Assembly: GCA_003660975.1 (NCBI GenBank)
Contig: QMVG01000007.1
Span: forward strand, 1-42,634
Direction: 5' to 3'
From: Microcaldota archaeon
Lineage (GTDB): Archaea > B1Sed10-29 > B47-G15
Length of the DNA: 42,634 bases
Shown here: positions 32,773-40,730 of the stretch, in pieces
Numbering within the stretch: position 1 is the first letter of the stretch
Layout of the letters: each line of letters begins with the position of its first letter
Translations under genes and position numbers: made by a program
Notes under the pieces: generated by a model
Databases searched by the model: none
What the model was told of the DNA's origin: nothing
The model's input: the letters and a program-made list of their open reading frames with translations, nothing else

Positions 32773-33291
32773 GTGGGAGAAGCTTTTGAAGATATTGTCA
32801 ATGTGCCCCTGGATAGGATAGGAGTAGTGATAGGAAAGAAAGGTGAGACTAAAAAACTGATTGAGGAAAAAACAGCTGTTGAGCTTAAGATAAACTCCAA
32901 GACAGGAGAGGTAAAAATATACAGAAAAAATGGCGAAAAATCCGTGCTTGCGAGACAGGTAATTGAGGCGATTGCTGTTGGTTTTTCACCCGAAAAGGCT
33001 TTAAAGCTGCTTGACAATAATATATACATAGATAAAATTGACATCCGCCGATTTAGCAGGAACCAAAAAGACCTTGAGAGAATAAAATCCAGGCTTATCG
33101 GAAGAAAAGGAAAAGCCAAGCGTTTCATTTCAGAAGAAAGCAAAACAGATATAGTTATATATGATGCTTACGTAGCAATTATTGGCCGTCCTGAAAATAT
33201 TTACTTGGCCAGGCAGGCTATTTTAAAACTAATACACGGAGCGCCACACAGCGCTGTTTTTCACTTTATTGAAAAGCGTTCAGAGGAGTAG
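32773..33291 (+). CDS. KH-domain ribosome biogenesis protein (Dim2/Pno1-like)
   Basis: The 172-residue protein has two KH domains: the first with IGVVIGKKGETKKLIEE (GKKG 21-24), the second with SRLIGRKGKAKRFISEES (GRKG 110-113). Archaeal Dim2 binds the 3' region of 16S rRNA during 30S assembly and is the usual partner gene of rio1. The start is GTG 32773, contiguous with the rio1 stop. It also overlaps the first base of the top6B frame. Confidence 0.9.
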   Translation: MGEAFEDIVNVPLDRIGVVIGKKGETKKLIEEKTAVELKINSKTGEVKIYRKNGEKSVLARQVIEAIAVGFSPEKALKLLDNNIYIDKIDIRRFSRNQKDLERIKSRLIGRKGKAKRFISEESKTDIVIYDAYVAIIGRPENIYLARQAILKLIHGAPHSAVFHFIEKRSEE

Positions 33292-33296
33292 TGCAG

Positions 33297-34895
33297 ATGC
33301 CTGAAAAACATGCGAAAGAAATTTTTAAAGAGTTTAGGGAACACAGCATAGCCGAGTTCTTTAAAAAGAACAGGCAGATGTTGGGCTATTCAGGACCTGT
33401 AAAGAGCCTTACTACAGTAATCCATGAATACCTAACAAACTCACTAGATGCTTGTGAAGAGGCAGGCATATTGCCTGATATATTTGTTCAGATAAAGCGC
33501 TTGGGACCGAATTATTATTTGGTCATAAATGAGGACAACGGTCCTGGCATTCCCAAGAACTATGTTGGAAAGGCCTTTGGCACCATGTTGGCAGGGACAA
33601 AGTTTCACAGATTCCAGCAAGCAAGAGGGCAGCAGGGAATAGGTGGTGCTGGCTGTGTTATGTTCTCTCAAATAACAACAGGAAAGCCAACGAAGATTAT
33701 AACAAGCACTGGCAAAGGTGTTATATTTGAAGCCGATATTTCAATTGACGTGAAGACAAACAGCCCAAAAGTATCAAATGCAAGGGAATATCCAGGAACA
33801 ATGAGGGGCACGAGAATTGAAACGCATTTAAAGCATGTGAAATACCAGAAAGGGGAGCAGAGTCCAGACGAATACATAAGGAGGACTGCTTTGGCCAATC
33901 CACACGCCAGAATAACATATATAGACCCTGATGGCATCCAAGTAGTTTATGACCGCGTTGTTGACAAGATTCCAAAAATCCCAAAGAAAACAAAACCGCA
34001 CCCAAAAGGTGTGGAGGTTGATGACCTAATGACATACGCAAGCGTGACAAAGGCAAGGTCAATAAAGGGCTTTTTGGTGAACGACTTCACGAGGTTTAGC
34101 ACGAAAAAAGTAAAAGAATTACAGGAAATGCTTGACTTTGACCTAAATAAGACGCCTCAGAGCCTGACTTGGGAAGAAGCTGAGAAGATAGTAAAGGCAA
34201 TAAAGAAAATGAATTTCATTGCCCCACCAACAGATGTGCTGATTCCCATAGGAGAAGAACACCTAAGAAAAGCATTGCAAAACATATTAGAACCAGAGTT
34301 TGAGAGGGTGTTAACAAGACCTCCTGCCATATACAGGGGAGGTGTGCCATTCATAGTTGAAGTGGCCATCGCATATGGTGGCAAGGCAGGTAGAAAAAGC
34401 AACAACAAAGAGAGCGTTGAGCACCAGATGGAAATAATGAGGTTTGCAAACAGGGTGCCTCTGCTTTTTGATGCTGGCTCATGTGCAATAACAAAGGCAG
34501 TACAAAGCGTAAATTGGAAAAAGTATGGGATACAGCCAGAAGGACCAATAACAGTTCTGGTAAACTTTACATCAATTCACGTTCCTTATACGAGTGCAGG
34601 AAAGCAAGCAGTTGCTGATGAGGAAGAGATTGTAAAAGAGATAAGATTAACCTTGATGGACGCAGCAAGGCGTATAGGCATATTCATATCAGGAAAAAGG
34701 AAAAAGTATGAAAAAGAGAAAAGATTACAAGAGTTTATGAGGTATATTCCTGAAACAGCTGCGAGTATAGCAAAAATAACAGGGGAAAGTGAAGAAGTTA
34801 TAAGAAAAAGGCTTGAGCAGATTGTGAAAGAAAAGTATGACGTTGAGGAAGGAGGTAAGGAAAATGGTGAGCAAGAGCGACAAAATGGCTCTTGA
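33297..34895 (+). CDS. top6B: DNA topoisomerase VI subunit B
   Basis: The 532-residue ATPase subunit has the GHKL motifs: HEYLTNSLDAC (N-box), NEDNGPGIP and QQGIGGAGCVM. The start is ATG 33297, since GGAG is 8 nt upstream; an in-frame GTG at 33291 overlaps the KH gene stop. It ends inside the start of subunit A, a 32-bp overlap, so the two subunits are made together. Topoisomerase VI relaxes and decatenates DNA. Length agrees with the family. Confidence 0.95.
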   Translation: MPEKHAKEIFKEFREHSIAEFFKKNRQMLGYSGPVKSLTTVIHEYLTNSLDACEEAGILPDIFVQIKRLGPNYYLVINEDNGPGIPKNYVGKAFGTMLAGTKFHRFQQARGQQGIGGAGCVMFSQITTGKPTKIITSTGKGVIFEADISIDVKTNSPKVSNAREYPGTMRGTRIETHLKHVKYQKGEQSPDEYIRRTALANPHARITYIDPDGIQVVYDRVVDKIPKIPKKTKPHPKGVEVDDLMTYASVTKARSIKGFLVNDFTRFSTKKVKELQEMLDFDLNKTPQSLTWEEAEKIVKAIKKMNFIAPPTDVLIPIGEEHLRKALQNILEPEFERVLTRPPAIYRGGVPFIVEVAIAYGGKAGRKSNNKESVEHQMEIMRFANRVPLLFDAGSCAITKAVQSVNWKKYGIQPEGPITVLVNFTSIHVPYTSAGKQAVADEEEIVKEIRLTLMDAARRIGIFISGKRKKYEKEKRLQEFMRYIPETAASIAKITGESEEVIRKRLEQIVKEKYDVEEGGKENGEQERQNGS

Positions 34896-35955
34896 GCGGA
34901 TAAGAGAATTTGGAAAGCAACTGCTGGAACAGATTAAGAGAGGGGAATCTCCATATTTCCAGATGCCTACGAGAACAAAAGGAAATGTTATGTTTGAGGA
35001 AGGAGACAAGACACTAAGCCTCGGTGGAAGAATGAGCACCAGGAGATTCCTGAACTATGCCCACACAAGGAAGTTCATGCAAAGCGTTATGATAGCTGCT
35101 GCTACAATGGAATATATAAAAAGCGATAGGACTGTTGGAAAGCGTGAGCTTTACTACAACCTAAAACACTCGCTGCCCAACAGCAAACAAAACACATTTG
35201 AGGATGACACTGAATCTGGCTCTGTTCTGGATGACTTAGAAGCATCTCTGAACATATTGAGGGAACAGTTCCACGTGATAGCAAAGGGCAGGGGGAGCAT
35301 CTACGGTGACTTAGACTTGAGGCAGGCAGGTGATGAGTTCTCGTGCAAAGGCCTCGGAAGGGGTGGCTGGCTTATTCCAGGCTACACAGAGGACGTTGAA
35401 TTTCTCAATTACAACGCAGATTTCATACTTGCAATAGAAAACGATGCCATGATGTCAAGGCTCATTGAGGAAAAAGCGTGGAAAAAATTAAACTGCCTGT
35501 TGGTGACAGGAGAAGGCATGTTTCCAAGAGGTGTTAGGAGGTTCGTAAAGAGAATGCATGAGGAGTTGAAGCTCCCAGTCATTGCCTTTGTTGACGGCGA
35601 TCCTTGGGGCTTTTATATTTACTCTGTGCTGAAATACGGTTCAATTCAGCTCGCTCACCTAAGCGATAGGTATGCTGTGCCTGATGCAAAGTACTTGGGC
35701 ATGACCATGGATGACATAGAAACCTACGGCCTTGAGCACGTTACTGAAAAATTGAAGGACATTGACAGAAAAAAGATAAAAGAGGAGATGCAATACCCTT
35801 GGTTTAAACACTCTCCAGAGTGGATGAGGCAGTTAAAGCTAATGGCAGAAAAAGGGGTCAGGATAGAGCAACAGGCCTTAGCAAACAAAAGCTTGGCATT
35901 CGTGGCTGAGAAATACCTGCCTGAAAAGGTAGAAGAGGGCAAATTCCTGCCTTAA
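34864..35955 (+). CDS. top6A: DNA topoisomerase VI subunit A (Spo11-like)
   Basis: With start ATG 34864 (GGAGG 8 nt upstream) the protein is 363 residues. The catalytic tyrosine is in KRELYYNL (Tyr97/98). The toprim domain has VTGEGMFPRG and FVDGDPWGF, with the metal Glu and Asp residues. It makes the transesterification cut of topoisomerase VI. The gene ends about 60 bp before the DUF1699-like gene; a TATA-like box lies in that gap. Confidence 0.95.
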   Translation: MVSKSDKMALERIREFGKQLLEQIKRGESPYFQMPTRTKGNVMFEEGDKTLSLGGRMSTRRFLNYAHTRKFMQSVMIAAATMEYIKSDRTVGKRELYYNLKHSLPNSKQNTFEDDTESGSVLDDLEASLNILREQFHVIAKGRGSIYGDLDLRQAGDEFSCKGLGRGGWLIPGYTEDVEFLNYNADFILAIENDAMMSRLIEEKAWKKLNCLLVTGEGMFPRGVRRFVKRMHEELKLPVIAFVDGDPWGFYIYSVLKYGSIQLAHLSDRYAVPDAKYLGMTMDDIETYGLEHVTEKLKDIDRKKIKEEMQYPWFKHSPEWMRQLKLMAEKGVRIEQQALANKSLAFVAEKYLPEKVEEGKFLP

Positions 35956-36014
35956 CTAAGAAAACTTTATTAAAGAGTAAATGTGTAAAAATATTACTTC
36001 TTATGGTGATTGCG

Positions 36015-36392
36015 ATGAAAGTGATAAGGGCGAGGAACAAGATAGAGCTCATAGAACAGATAAAGAGTATGGAGGGTGAGCACGGAGAGGTCTATATCAA
36101 TATGAGGCCAACGCTAGACATAGTTGAAAAAATAATTGAACGTTTCCCAAACGTAGAAAAGATTATGTGTCCGCCAAGCCTTCATGTGCAGACAAGCAGA
36201 AAAGTTTTCAAAAAGCTTGCAGACAAGGGAATCAAGCTGGAGCCAGGCGAGTTTAGGGTTGGCAGACCAAAGAAATATGATGATGAAACCATAGCAGAGA
36301 TAACTAATTTGAGAAACCAGGGAATGCCTGCAAAGCAGATTTCAGAGAGGCTCAATATTCCGCTGAGGACAGTGTACTTCTACCTTCAATGA
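36015..36392 (+). CDS. DUF1699-like HTH protein
   Basis: The 125-residue protein starts at ATG 36015 (MKVIRARNK) with GGTGA 5 nt upstream. The N-terminal half is alpha/beta (about 1-75, with NMRPTLDIVEKIIERFPN), and the C-terminal half is a helix-turn-helix (about 79-125, GRPKKYDDETIAEI then QISERLNIPLRTVYFYL) similar to resolvase-type HTH. This fits the archaeal DUF1699 family, whose role is not established. It precedes a 50-residue membrane protein by 12 bp. Confidence 0.75.
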   Translation: MKVIRARNKIELIEQIKSMEGEHGEVYINMRPTLDIVEKIIERFPNVEKIMCPPSLHVQTSRKVFKKLADKGIKLEPGEFRVGRPKKYDDETIAEITNLRNQGMPAKQISERLNIPLRTVYFYLQ

Positions 36393-36404
36393 GGGGACAG
36401 AGCA

Positions 36405-36557
36405 ATGGGGGACATCGCTACAAAGAGCAGGATAGTAGCATCCTGGATTATAGGCCTTCTCCTGATAGGTGCAGCTATATTTAATTACTTTCACTTAAGC
36501 GCGTTTGAACGCTTGATTCTTTTCCTGATAGGTATTATGATAGTGCTTATATTCTAA
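36405..36557 (+). CDS. Small two-helix membrane protein (50 aa)
   Basis: The 50-residue frame from ATG 36405 has GAGGGG 8 nt upstream, overlapping the stop of the HTH gene. It has a short charged start, then two hydrophobic helices (about 12-27 and 34-50) around a polar NYFHLSAFER turn. The stop TAA at 36555-36557 is one base before the tRNA-Asn 5' end. The coupling and topology support a real protein. No family known. Confidence 0.7.
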   Translation: MGDIATKSRIVASWIIGLLLIGAAIFNYFHLSAFERLILFLIGIMIVLIF

Positions 36558-36558
36558 T

Positions 36559-36633
36559 GCCTCGGTAGCTTAGCCCGGTTAAAGCGCGCGGCTGTTAACC
36601 GCGAGACCGCCGGTTCAAATCCGGCCCGAGGCG
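36559..36633 (+). tRNA. trnN: tRNA-Asn (GTT)
   Basis: A 75-nt tRNA with acceptor stem GCCTCGG/CCGAGGC, discriminator G36633, a D arm with TAGCTTAGCCCGGTTAAAGC, an anticodon stem CGCGG/CCGCG with loop CTGTTAA (anticodon GTT, Asn), and TPsiC stem GCCGG/CCGGC with loop TTCAAAT. No intron and no encoded CCA. It starts one base after the stop of a 50-codon ORF, so its promoter must lie inside that ORF or the tRNA is cut from the upstream mRNA. Confidence 0.97.
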
Positions 36634-36641
36634 CTTAAAGA

Positions 36642-36651
36642 TTTATATAAA
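36642..36651 (+). promoter_or_regulatory. TATA box of the 54-aa coiled-coil gene
   Basis: TTTATATAAA, centred 24 bp before ATG 36670, with no Shine-Dalgarno site: a leaderless promoter just behind the tRNA. Confidence 0.55.
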
Positions 36652-36669
36652 AAATTTCTTATTCTCACG

Positions 36670-36834
36670 ATGCCAGAGAAAAAGCTGAGCGAGGAAGAAA
36701 TGAAAAGGCTGCTCTTGGAAATAGATGCAATCATTGCAAGAGGTCACGCTACAAGGGAAGTACTTGAAAAAAGGCAGGAATTGCAAAAGGAGCTAAAGAA
36801 AAACATTAGGAAAAAGTTGAGAAGGAGAAGGTAA
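36670..36834 (+). CDS. Short charged coiled-coil protein (54 aa)
   Basis: The 54-residue frame (ATG 36670 to TAA 36834) is almost wholly helical with Lys/Arg/Glu heptads (LSEEEMKRLLLEIDAIIA, then a basic RKKLRRRR end). The TATA box is at 36642-36651. The gene ends against the YjbQ stop with no spacing. It may bind nucleic acid through its basic tail; no family is recognised. Confidence 0.65.
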   Translation: MPEKKLSEEEMKRLLLEIDAIIARGHATREVLEKRQELQKELKKNIRKKLRRRR

Positions 36835-37236
36835 CTATTTACTGATAATCTCAACGTAAACAGTTCTTCTTCTGGGACCATCAAAATCTGCTAACATTAT
36901 GTCCTGCCATCTGCCCAGAAGCAGCCTGCCTTCTCTTATGATGATAGTTTCAGAAGGACCCACAAGAGCTGCCTTTATGTGGGCGTCTCCATTGCCATCC
37001 ACCTTGTCGTGTCTCCACACGCCTCTCGGAATTATCTTTTCAAGCATATCAAGGATGTCAAGCATAACGTTTGGGTCCCAGTTTTCGTTTATCAATATGC
37101 CTGCTGTGGCGTGAGGCACATAGACCACGCAAATGCCTTCCTTGACTTTGGACTGCTTTACGATTTCATTCACTTTCTTTGTTATGTCTATTATTTGGTT
37201 TCTCTTTTCTGATTCCACTGTGAAGCTGAAGAGCAT
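36835..37236 (-). CDS. yjbQ: YjbQ/UPF0047 family protein
   Basis: The 133-residue protein has the family's His-rich signature: VPHATAGILINEN, the NGDAHIKA loop (with GNGD) and LGRWQDI. YjbQ-type proteins have been described as weak thiamine-phosphate-synthase-like enzymes; the true role is unclear. The ATG at 37236 is about 26 bp from a TATA inside the palindrome at 37255-37278, suggesting leaderless transcription. Confidence 0.9.
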   Translation of the reverse strand: MLFSFTVESEKRNQIIDITKKVNEIVKQSKVKEGICVVYVPHATAGILINENWDPNVMLDILDMLEKIIPRGVWRHDKVDGNGDAHIKAALVGPSETIIIREGRLLLGRWQDIMLADFDGPRRRTVYVEIISK

Positions 37237-37254
37237 AATCTGCTTATGAACTTA

Positions 37255-37278
37255 CTCATAAAAAAATTTTTATATGAG
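37255..37278. promoter_or_regulatory. Palindromic divergent promoter
   Basis: A 24-bp near-perfect palindrome (CTCATA arms around an A/T core) contains a TATA-like box on each strand. Leftward it is about 26 bp from the yjbQ ATG; rightward it is about 25 bp before AAGGTG at 37296-37301. It should fire in both directions. Confidence 0.55.
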
Positions 37279-37295
37279 TTTTCAATAAAAATTAC

Positions 37296-37420
37296 AAGGT
37301 GTTTTTTATGACGCTGTTGAGTAGCTGCTGTACCAGAAGAATTTATTTTAGCTACTCAGCAGTATGGCCATCAGCAGCTGATAAAAAGTACATAAGCTGC
37401 TGAGGCTGCCTGCAACATCC
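37296..37420 (+). ncRNA. Orphan structured transcript or 31-aa ORF
   Basis: Downstream of the palindromic promoter, two stem-loops occur in tandem. Arms 37314-37326 and 37350-37362 match over 13 nt with one mismatch, and 37371-37379 pairs perfectly with 37395-37403; both use CAGCAG/CTGCTG words. A 31-codon ORF (ATG 37308 to TGA 37403) with AAGGTG 6 nt upstream lies across the same sequence, encoding MTLLSSCCTRR at its start. It could be a small regulatory RNA, a leader peptide before the MFS gene, or both. Confidence 0.35.
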
Positions 37421-37479
37421 TAAACTATTTCTGTGCTTAGAGCAGGTATGCCTTGTAGCTTTAATGGACAGTGTTGAGA

Positions 37480-38658
37480 ATGAGGTATGAAACAAGGCTT
37501 TGCGCGTTGAAATTCGCCCTCTCCTTCGGGATTTCCGGAGCGTTAGCAGTGCCTCTTCTCACGCTGTGGGGAGGTCTGAGCCTCACAGAGGTATTCCTTT
37601 TGCAGACCTGGTACAGCGTGCTTGCTGTGGCATTTGAGATTCCAACAGGCAGCATTGCTGACAAAATAGGGAGAAAGAAATCGCTGCTGCTAGGCTCTGT
37701 GCTTTCTGCACTAGCATGCGTTGTTTACGTGAGCTACCCTGCATTTGCTGTCTTTGCCCTTGGAGAACTGCTCTTCGCAGTTGGAGCAGCTCTCAACTCA
37801 GGAGCAGCAGAGGCATTTGCATACGACTACCTAAAAAGGACAGGCAGAGATATGCACTCCTTGGGGCTTTTCTCCAAGATGAGAGCTGCCTCAGTAATAG
37901 CGCATATACTGGCCCTGCCTCTTGGCACTGGCATAGCTTCCCTGCTGCCTTTCCCTATGAGCCTGAGAATGCCAATGTTTTTGACAGCACTGCCTTTCAG
38001 CATAGCAGCAATTGTGGCACTATCAATGAAAGAACCTGAATTAAGCGGCAGGGGAAAAGCATACCTGACCCTGGTAAGGAAAGGTCTGACATATCTAGTG
38101 AGGCACGAGAAATTAAGAGCGCTAGCAATAGACAAAGCAAGCATCTCTGCTGTGGCTTTTATGATGTTCTGGCTATACCAGGCCATACTAATGAAATACA
38201 ACCTGCACATATTCTGGTTTGGTGTGCTGGCTGCAGTGTTCAACATAGCTGGCGTAATAGCTATAGGCATCTTGGTGAAAGCAGAGGACAAATTAGGGCT
38301 CAAGAATACCCTAAGTGCTACATCTCTGATAATAGGCTTGTCTTACATAGCTACCAGCTTAGGCATAGTGCCCATTGCTGTGTTGGGAATTACAGTGGTG
38401 ATATCTCTAAAACTTGGAAGAGAGCCAATATTTGACCACTACATGAACAGGCATATAGCTTCTGAAACAAGGGCAACTGTGCTCTCTGCAGTATCAATGC
38501 TCCAGAGGCTGTTGATATCACTGCTCTACGTGGTTGTTGGAGTACTGGCAGACATGTCTCTGGAAGGGACATTAGTGGTCCTAGGCGTAGCTGCCATGAC
38601 ACTTGGTTTAGCATCAAGAGTGAGAGAAGAAAAGCTGGGCGTAGAAAACAGCAGATGA
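37480..38658 (+). CDS. MFS transporter
   Basis: The protein of about 392 residues (start ATG 37480; a GTG at 37471 is possible) has about 12 membrane helices in two halves and the MFS loop motif GSIADKIGRKKSLLLGS (about 50-66) between helices 2 and 3. It moves small solutes, often by proton exchange; the substrate is unknown. It lies downstream of the structured 37296-37420 region and ends just before a hairpin terminator. Ribosome-site support for the start is weak. Confidence 0.85.
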   Translation: MRYETRLCALKFALSFGISGALAVPLLTLWGGLSLTEVFLLQTWYSVLAVAFEIPTGSIADKIGRKKSLLLGSVLSALACVVYVSYPAFAVFALGELLFAVGAALNSGAAEAFAYDYLKRTGRDMHSLGLFSKMRAASVIAHILALPLGTGIASLLPFPMSLRMPMFLTALPFSIAAIVALSMKEPELSGRGKAYLTLVRKGLTYLVRHEKLRALAIDKASISAVAFMMFWLYQAILMKYNLHIFWFGVLAAVFNIAGVIAIGILVKAEDKLGLKNTLSATSLIIGLSYIATSLGIVPIAVLGITVVISLKLGREPIFDHYMNRHIASETRATVLSAVSMLQRLLISLLYVVVGVLADMSLEGTLVVLGVAAMTLGLASRVREEKLGVENSR

Positions 38659-38669
38659 GAAGGCCACCC

Positions 38670-38694
38670 TAGGGGGCATTCGCCCCCTATTTTA
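38670..38694 (+). terminator. Hairpin with T-run after the MFS gene
   Basis: TAGGGGGC-ATTC-GCCCCCTA is a perfect 8-bp, GC-rich stem with a 4-nt loop, followed on the plus strand by TTTTAT. It resembles a bacterial intrinsic terminator, between two convergent genes. On the minus strand no T-run follows. Archaea mainly terminate at T-runs, so the stem may be structural. Confidence 0.5.
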
Positions 38695-39967
38695 TCTTCA
38701 TTAAATTCTTCCTAAGGCACGATAGCGCAAGTGGCTTTATTATTGGATTCTTTTCATCCTTGATTCTCTTCCAGACATCATAATCAAGCAAATTCTCACA
38801 AGAGATGCCTAATTCATCACAGGCTTGCTTCACGGCCTCATAGCTCTCTGTATACTTCATGTAGGCATATACTCTTTTGTAATGCTTCCTGTGGGCTTCC
38901 AAATATTTCCTAACCCTGTCTTTTGTTACAGCAATGTACTCTTTCATCAGCTCCTCTGTCTCCTCCCACTCAGGCCAGTCATAGGCATTAAAAGGATGAT
39001 TGTCTGAAAACTCTATTGGAACCACGCCAGGTGTGCTTACAACTACCCGGTGTATTCTTGGAAATATTTTAAGTTTGGATATTGTTTTGTATATGGCTTT
39101 GTGCGTTGATGATGATGTGTACGGCTTCTTAAAGGAACATGGAAGGAAAAGGAGGATGTCCTTGCCTTTTGGGGCTTTGTAAAACCTCTGGAAGTAATCC
39201 TGCCATACATTGAAGTAAGGGTGCTTCAGGTTCTCCACAGAAGCTCCCTCTATCAGCAGCTGCTTCTCAGCTGGAAACTTTGGTCTGAATGCGTAGTTTT
39301 GGGCATCTGTTTCTATTTTTGGATTGTCTTTGTAAGGCGCTACGATTTCTTCAAACTCCTCAGGAGAGAGAGGCCTCCACTTCCCATTTACCCAATCATC
39401 AAAGAGGGGGGCCTTGGAATGTGGGAATGTATTTATCAAAACTATTGAGTCACTGTATTTCAGAGCAAAGTTAACGCTCTTCTCCAAATCTTTTTTGATG
39501 TCCTTAGAAAAGGGCATATTTACCATGAGATATGTTCTCACCTTGCAATTGTTCCTGTGCAATGTCTCAACTGCTTCAAGATAGTGTTTTATCCTAAATG
39601 GTTTTTGGTATTTCTCAAGAATCTCATCATCCGCGACTTCAAGACCTATGGCCACTGTTAGGTTCAAACCCTTGAAGGTGCTTAAGTTTTCATCTGTTAT
39701 GTATTGAGGTATCGACTCTATTATAAGGTTTTTGACGCCTTTGCTTTTGAGCTGTTTAGCAAACCAGTCCCTGAACTCCAATGGAAATTGCTTGTCATCA
39801 AGAAAAGAACCGCTTGAAAAGACTTTTACGGTGCTGTCCAAATTTAAAGACTCCACTTGCTTCTTCATTTTGTCTATGTCAACAGGGAACTCTAGCCTTC
39901 CCCAGCCACAAGCGTAGCACTTTCCCCATGAGCACTTTCCAGAAGACAGTATGATAACAGTTGTCAC
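38687..39967 (-). CDS. RaSEA-ArcS-like fusion, archaeosine synthesis
   Basis: The 426-residue protein has an N-terminal radical SAM part (about 1-245) beginning TTVIILSSGKCSWGKCYACGWG with a C-x4-C-x2-C cluster site like RaSEA. The C-terminal part (about 265-400) starts with FLPCSFKKPYTSSSTH, matching the PC-x3-KPY-x2-S-x2-H signature of the ArcS lysine-transferase (DUF5591) domain. ArcS and RaSEA together turn preQ0 at tRNA position 15 into archaeosine and are normally two proteins. The start is GTG 39967 overlapping the TGA of ksgA. It ends against the terminator hairpin. Confidence 0.85.
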   Translation of the reverse strand: MTTVIILSSGKCSWGKCYACGWGRLEFPVDIDKMKKQVESLNLDSTVKVFSSGSFLDDKQFPLEFRDWFAKQLKSKGVKNLIIESIPQYITDENLSTFKGLNLTVAIGLEVADDEILEKYQKPFRIKHYLEAVETLHRNNCKVRTYLMVNMPFSKDIKKDLEKSVNFALKYSDSIVLINTFPHSKAPLFDDWVNGKWRPLSPEEFEEIVAPYKDNPKIETDAQNYAFRPKFPAEKQLLIEGASVENLKHPYFNVWQDYFQRFYKAPKGKDILLFLPCSFKKPYTSSSTHKAIYKTISKLKIFPRIHRVVVSTPGVVPIEFSDNHPFNAYDWPEWEETEELMKEYIAVTKDRVRKYLEAHRKHYKRVYAYMKYTESYEAVKQACDELGISCENLLDYDVWKRIKDEKNPIIKPLALSCLRKNLMKIK

Positions 39968-40725
39968 TGCCTCACCTGCTTGTATAGCGATCTTAGATCA
40001 TTGATATCAAGAGAGCGCACTTTTCTCGTGTCATTTATCTCCTTGGAAAAGGCAATCTTAACTGCGTTTTTCACGTCTTTATTCTTGTATCTAAAAAGCT
40101 CCCTGACAAAGTCATCAAATGCCTTATCCTTCTCAACACCTTTTTTCCTCAATCTGATAACAGCACTGTCAACCTTTGGCATTGGGTAAAAAGAGGATTT
40201 ATTGACTACTTCCATCATTTTGGCATCATAATAGTAATTGACCATTACGCTCAATCTCCCGTAATCTGGGTCTCCTGCTCCTGCAAGCATCCTTTCAGCA
40301 AACTCTTTTTGGTATGTAATGACTGCCAAGTCAAAGTCATAATCTAAAAGCTTGAATGTTATTGGAGCGCTTGCACTGTATGGAATGTTCGAAACTACCT
40401 TCGTGAATGAAGGCAGCTCCACTTTCAAGAAATCATCAAAAATAAAGTCAATGTTTTCATAAGCTGAAAGCTCGCTTTTTAACACTGGCTCCAATCTCCT
40501 GTCCTTTTCAACAGCGATTACTTTAGCTGCTTTCTCAGCTATCTTCCCGGTCAAGAAACCAAGACCTGGCCCTATTTCAAGAACAACATCGTCTTCTTTC
40601 AGCTCTGCATATCGTATCATCCTGTCAATAAAGCCCTCGTTTATTGCAAAGTACTGGTCCAAAACAGGAGATGCTCTAAAATTATATTTAGCCTCTATCG
40701 TTCCAATTCTGGACTTCAGGTCCAT
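39964..40725 (-). CDS. ksgA: 16S rRNA dimethyladenosine transferase (KsgA/Dim1)
   Basis: The 253-residue methyltransferase (ATG 40725; a GTG at 40734 is possible and would overlap the DUF655 stop) has the SAM site LEIGPGLGFLTG and the catalytic NIPYSASAPI. It dimethylates two adenines near the 3' end of 16S rRNA. It follows DUF655 in the usual archaeal L21e-rpoF-DUF655-ksgA order, but the next gene is the RaSEA-ArcS fusion rather than a HemK-type methyltransferase. Confidence 0.94.
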   Translation of the reverse strand: MDLKSRIGTIEAKYNFRASPVLDQYFAINEGFIDRMIRYAELKEDDVVLEIGPGLGFLTGKIAEKAAKVIAVEKDRRLEPVLKSELSAYENIDFIFDDFLKVELPSFTKVVSNIPYSASAPITFKLLDYDFDLAVITYQKEFAERMLAGAGDPDYGRLSVMVNYYYDAKMMEVVNKSSFYPMPKVDSAVIRLRKKGVEKDKAFDDFVRELFRYKNKDVKNAVKIAFSKEINDTRKVRSLDINDLRSLYKQVRQ

Positions 40726-40730
40726 CCCAA

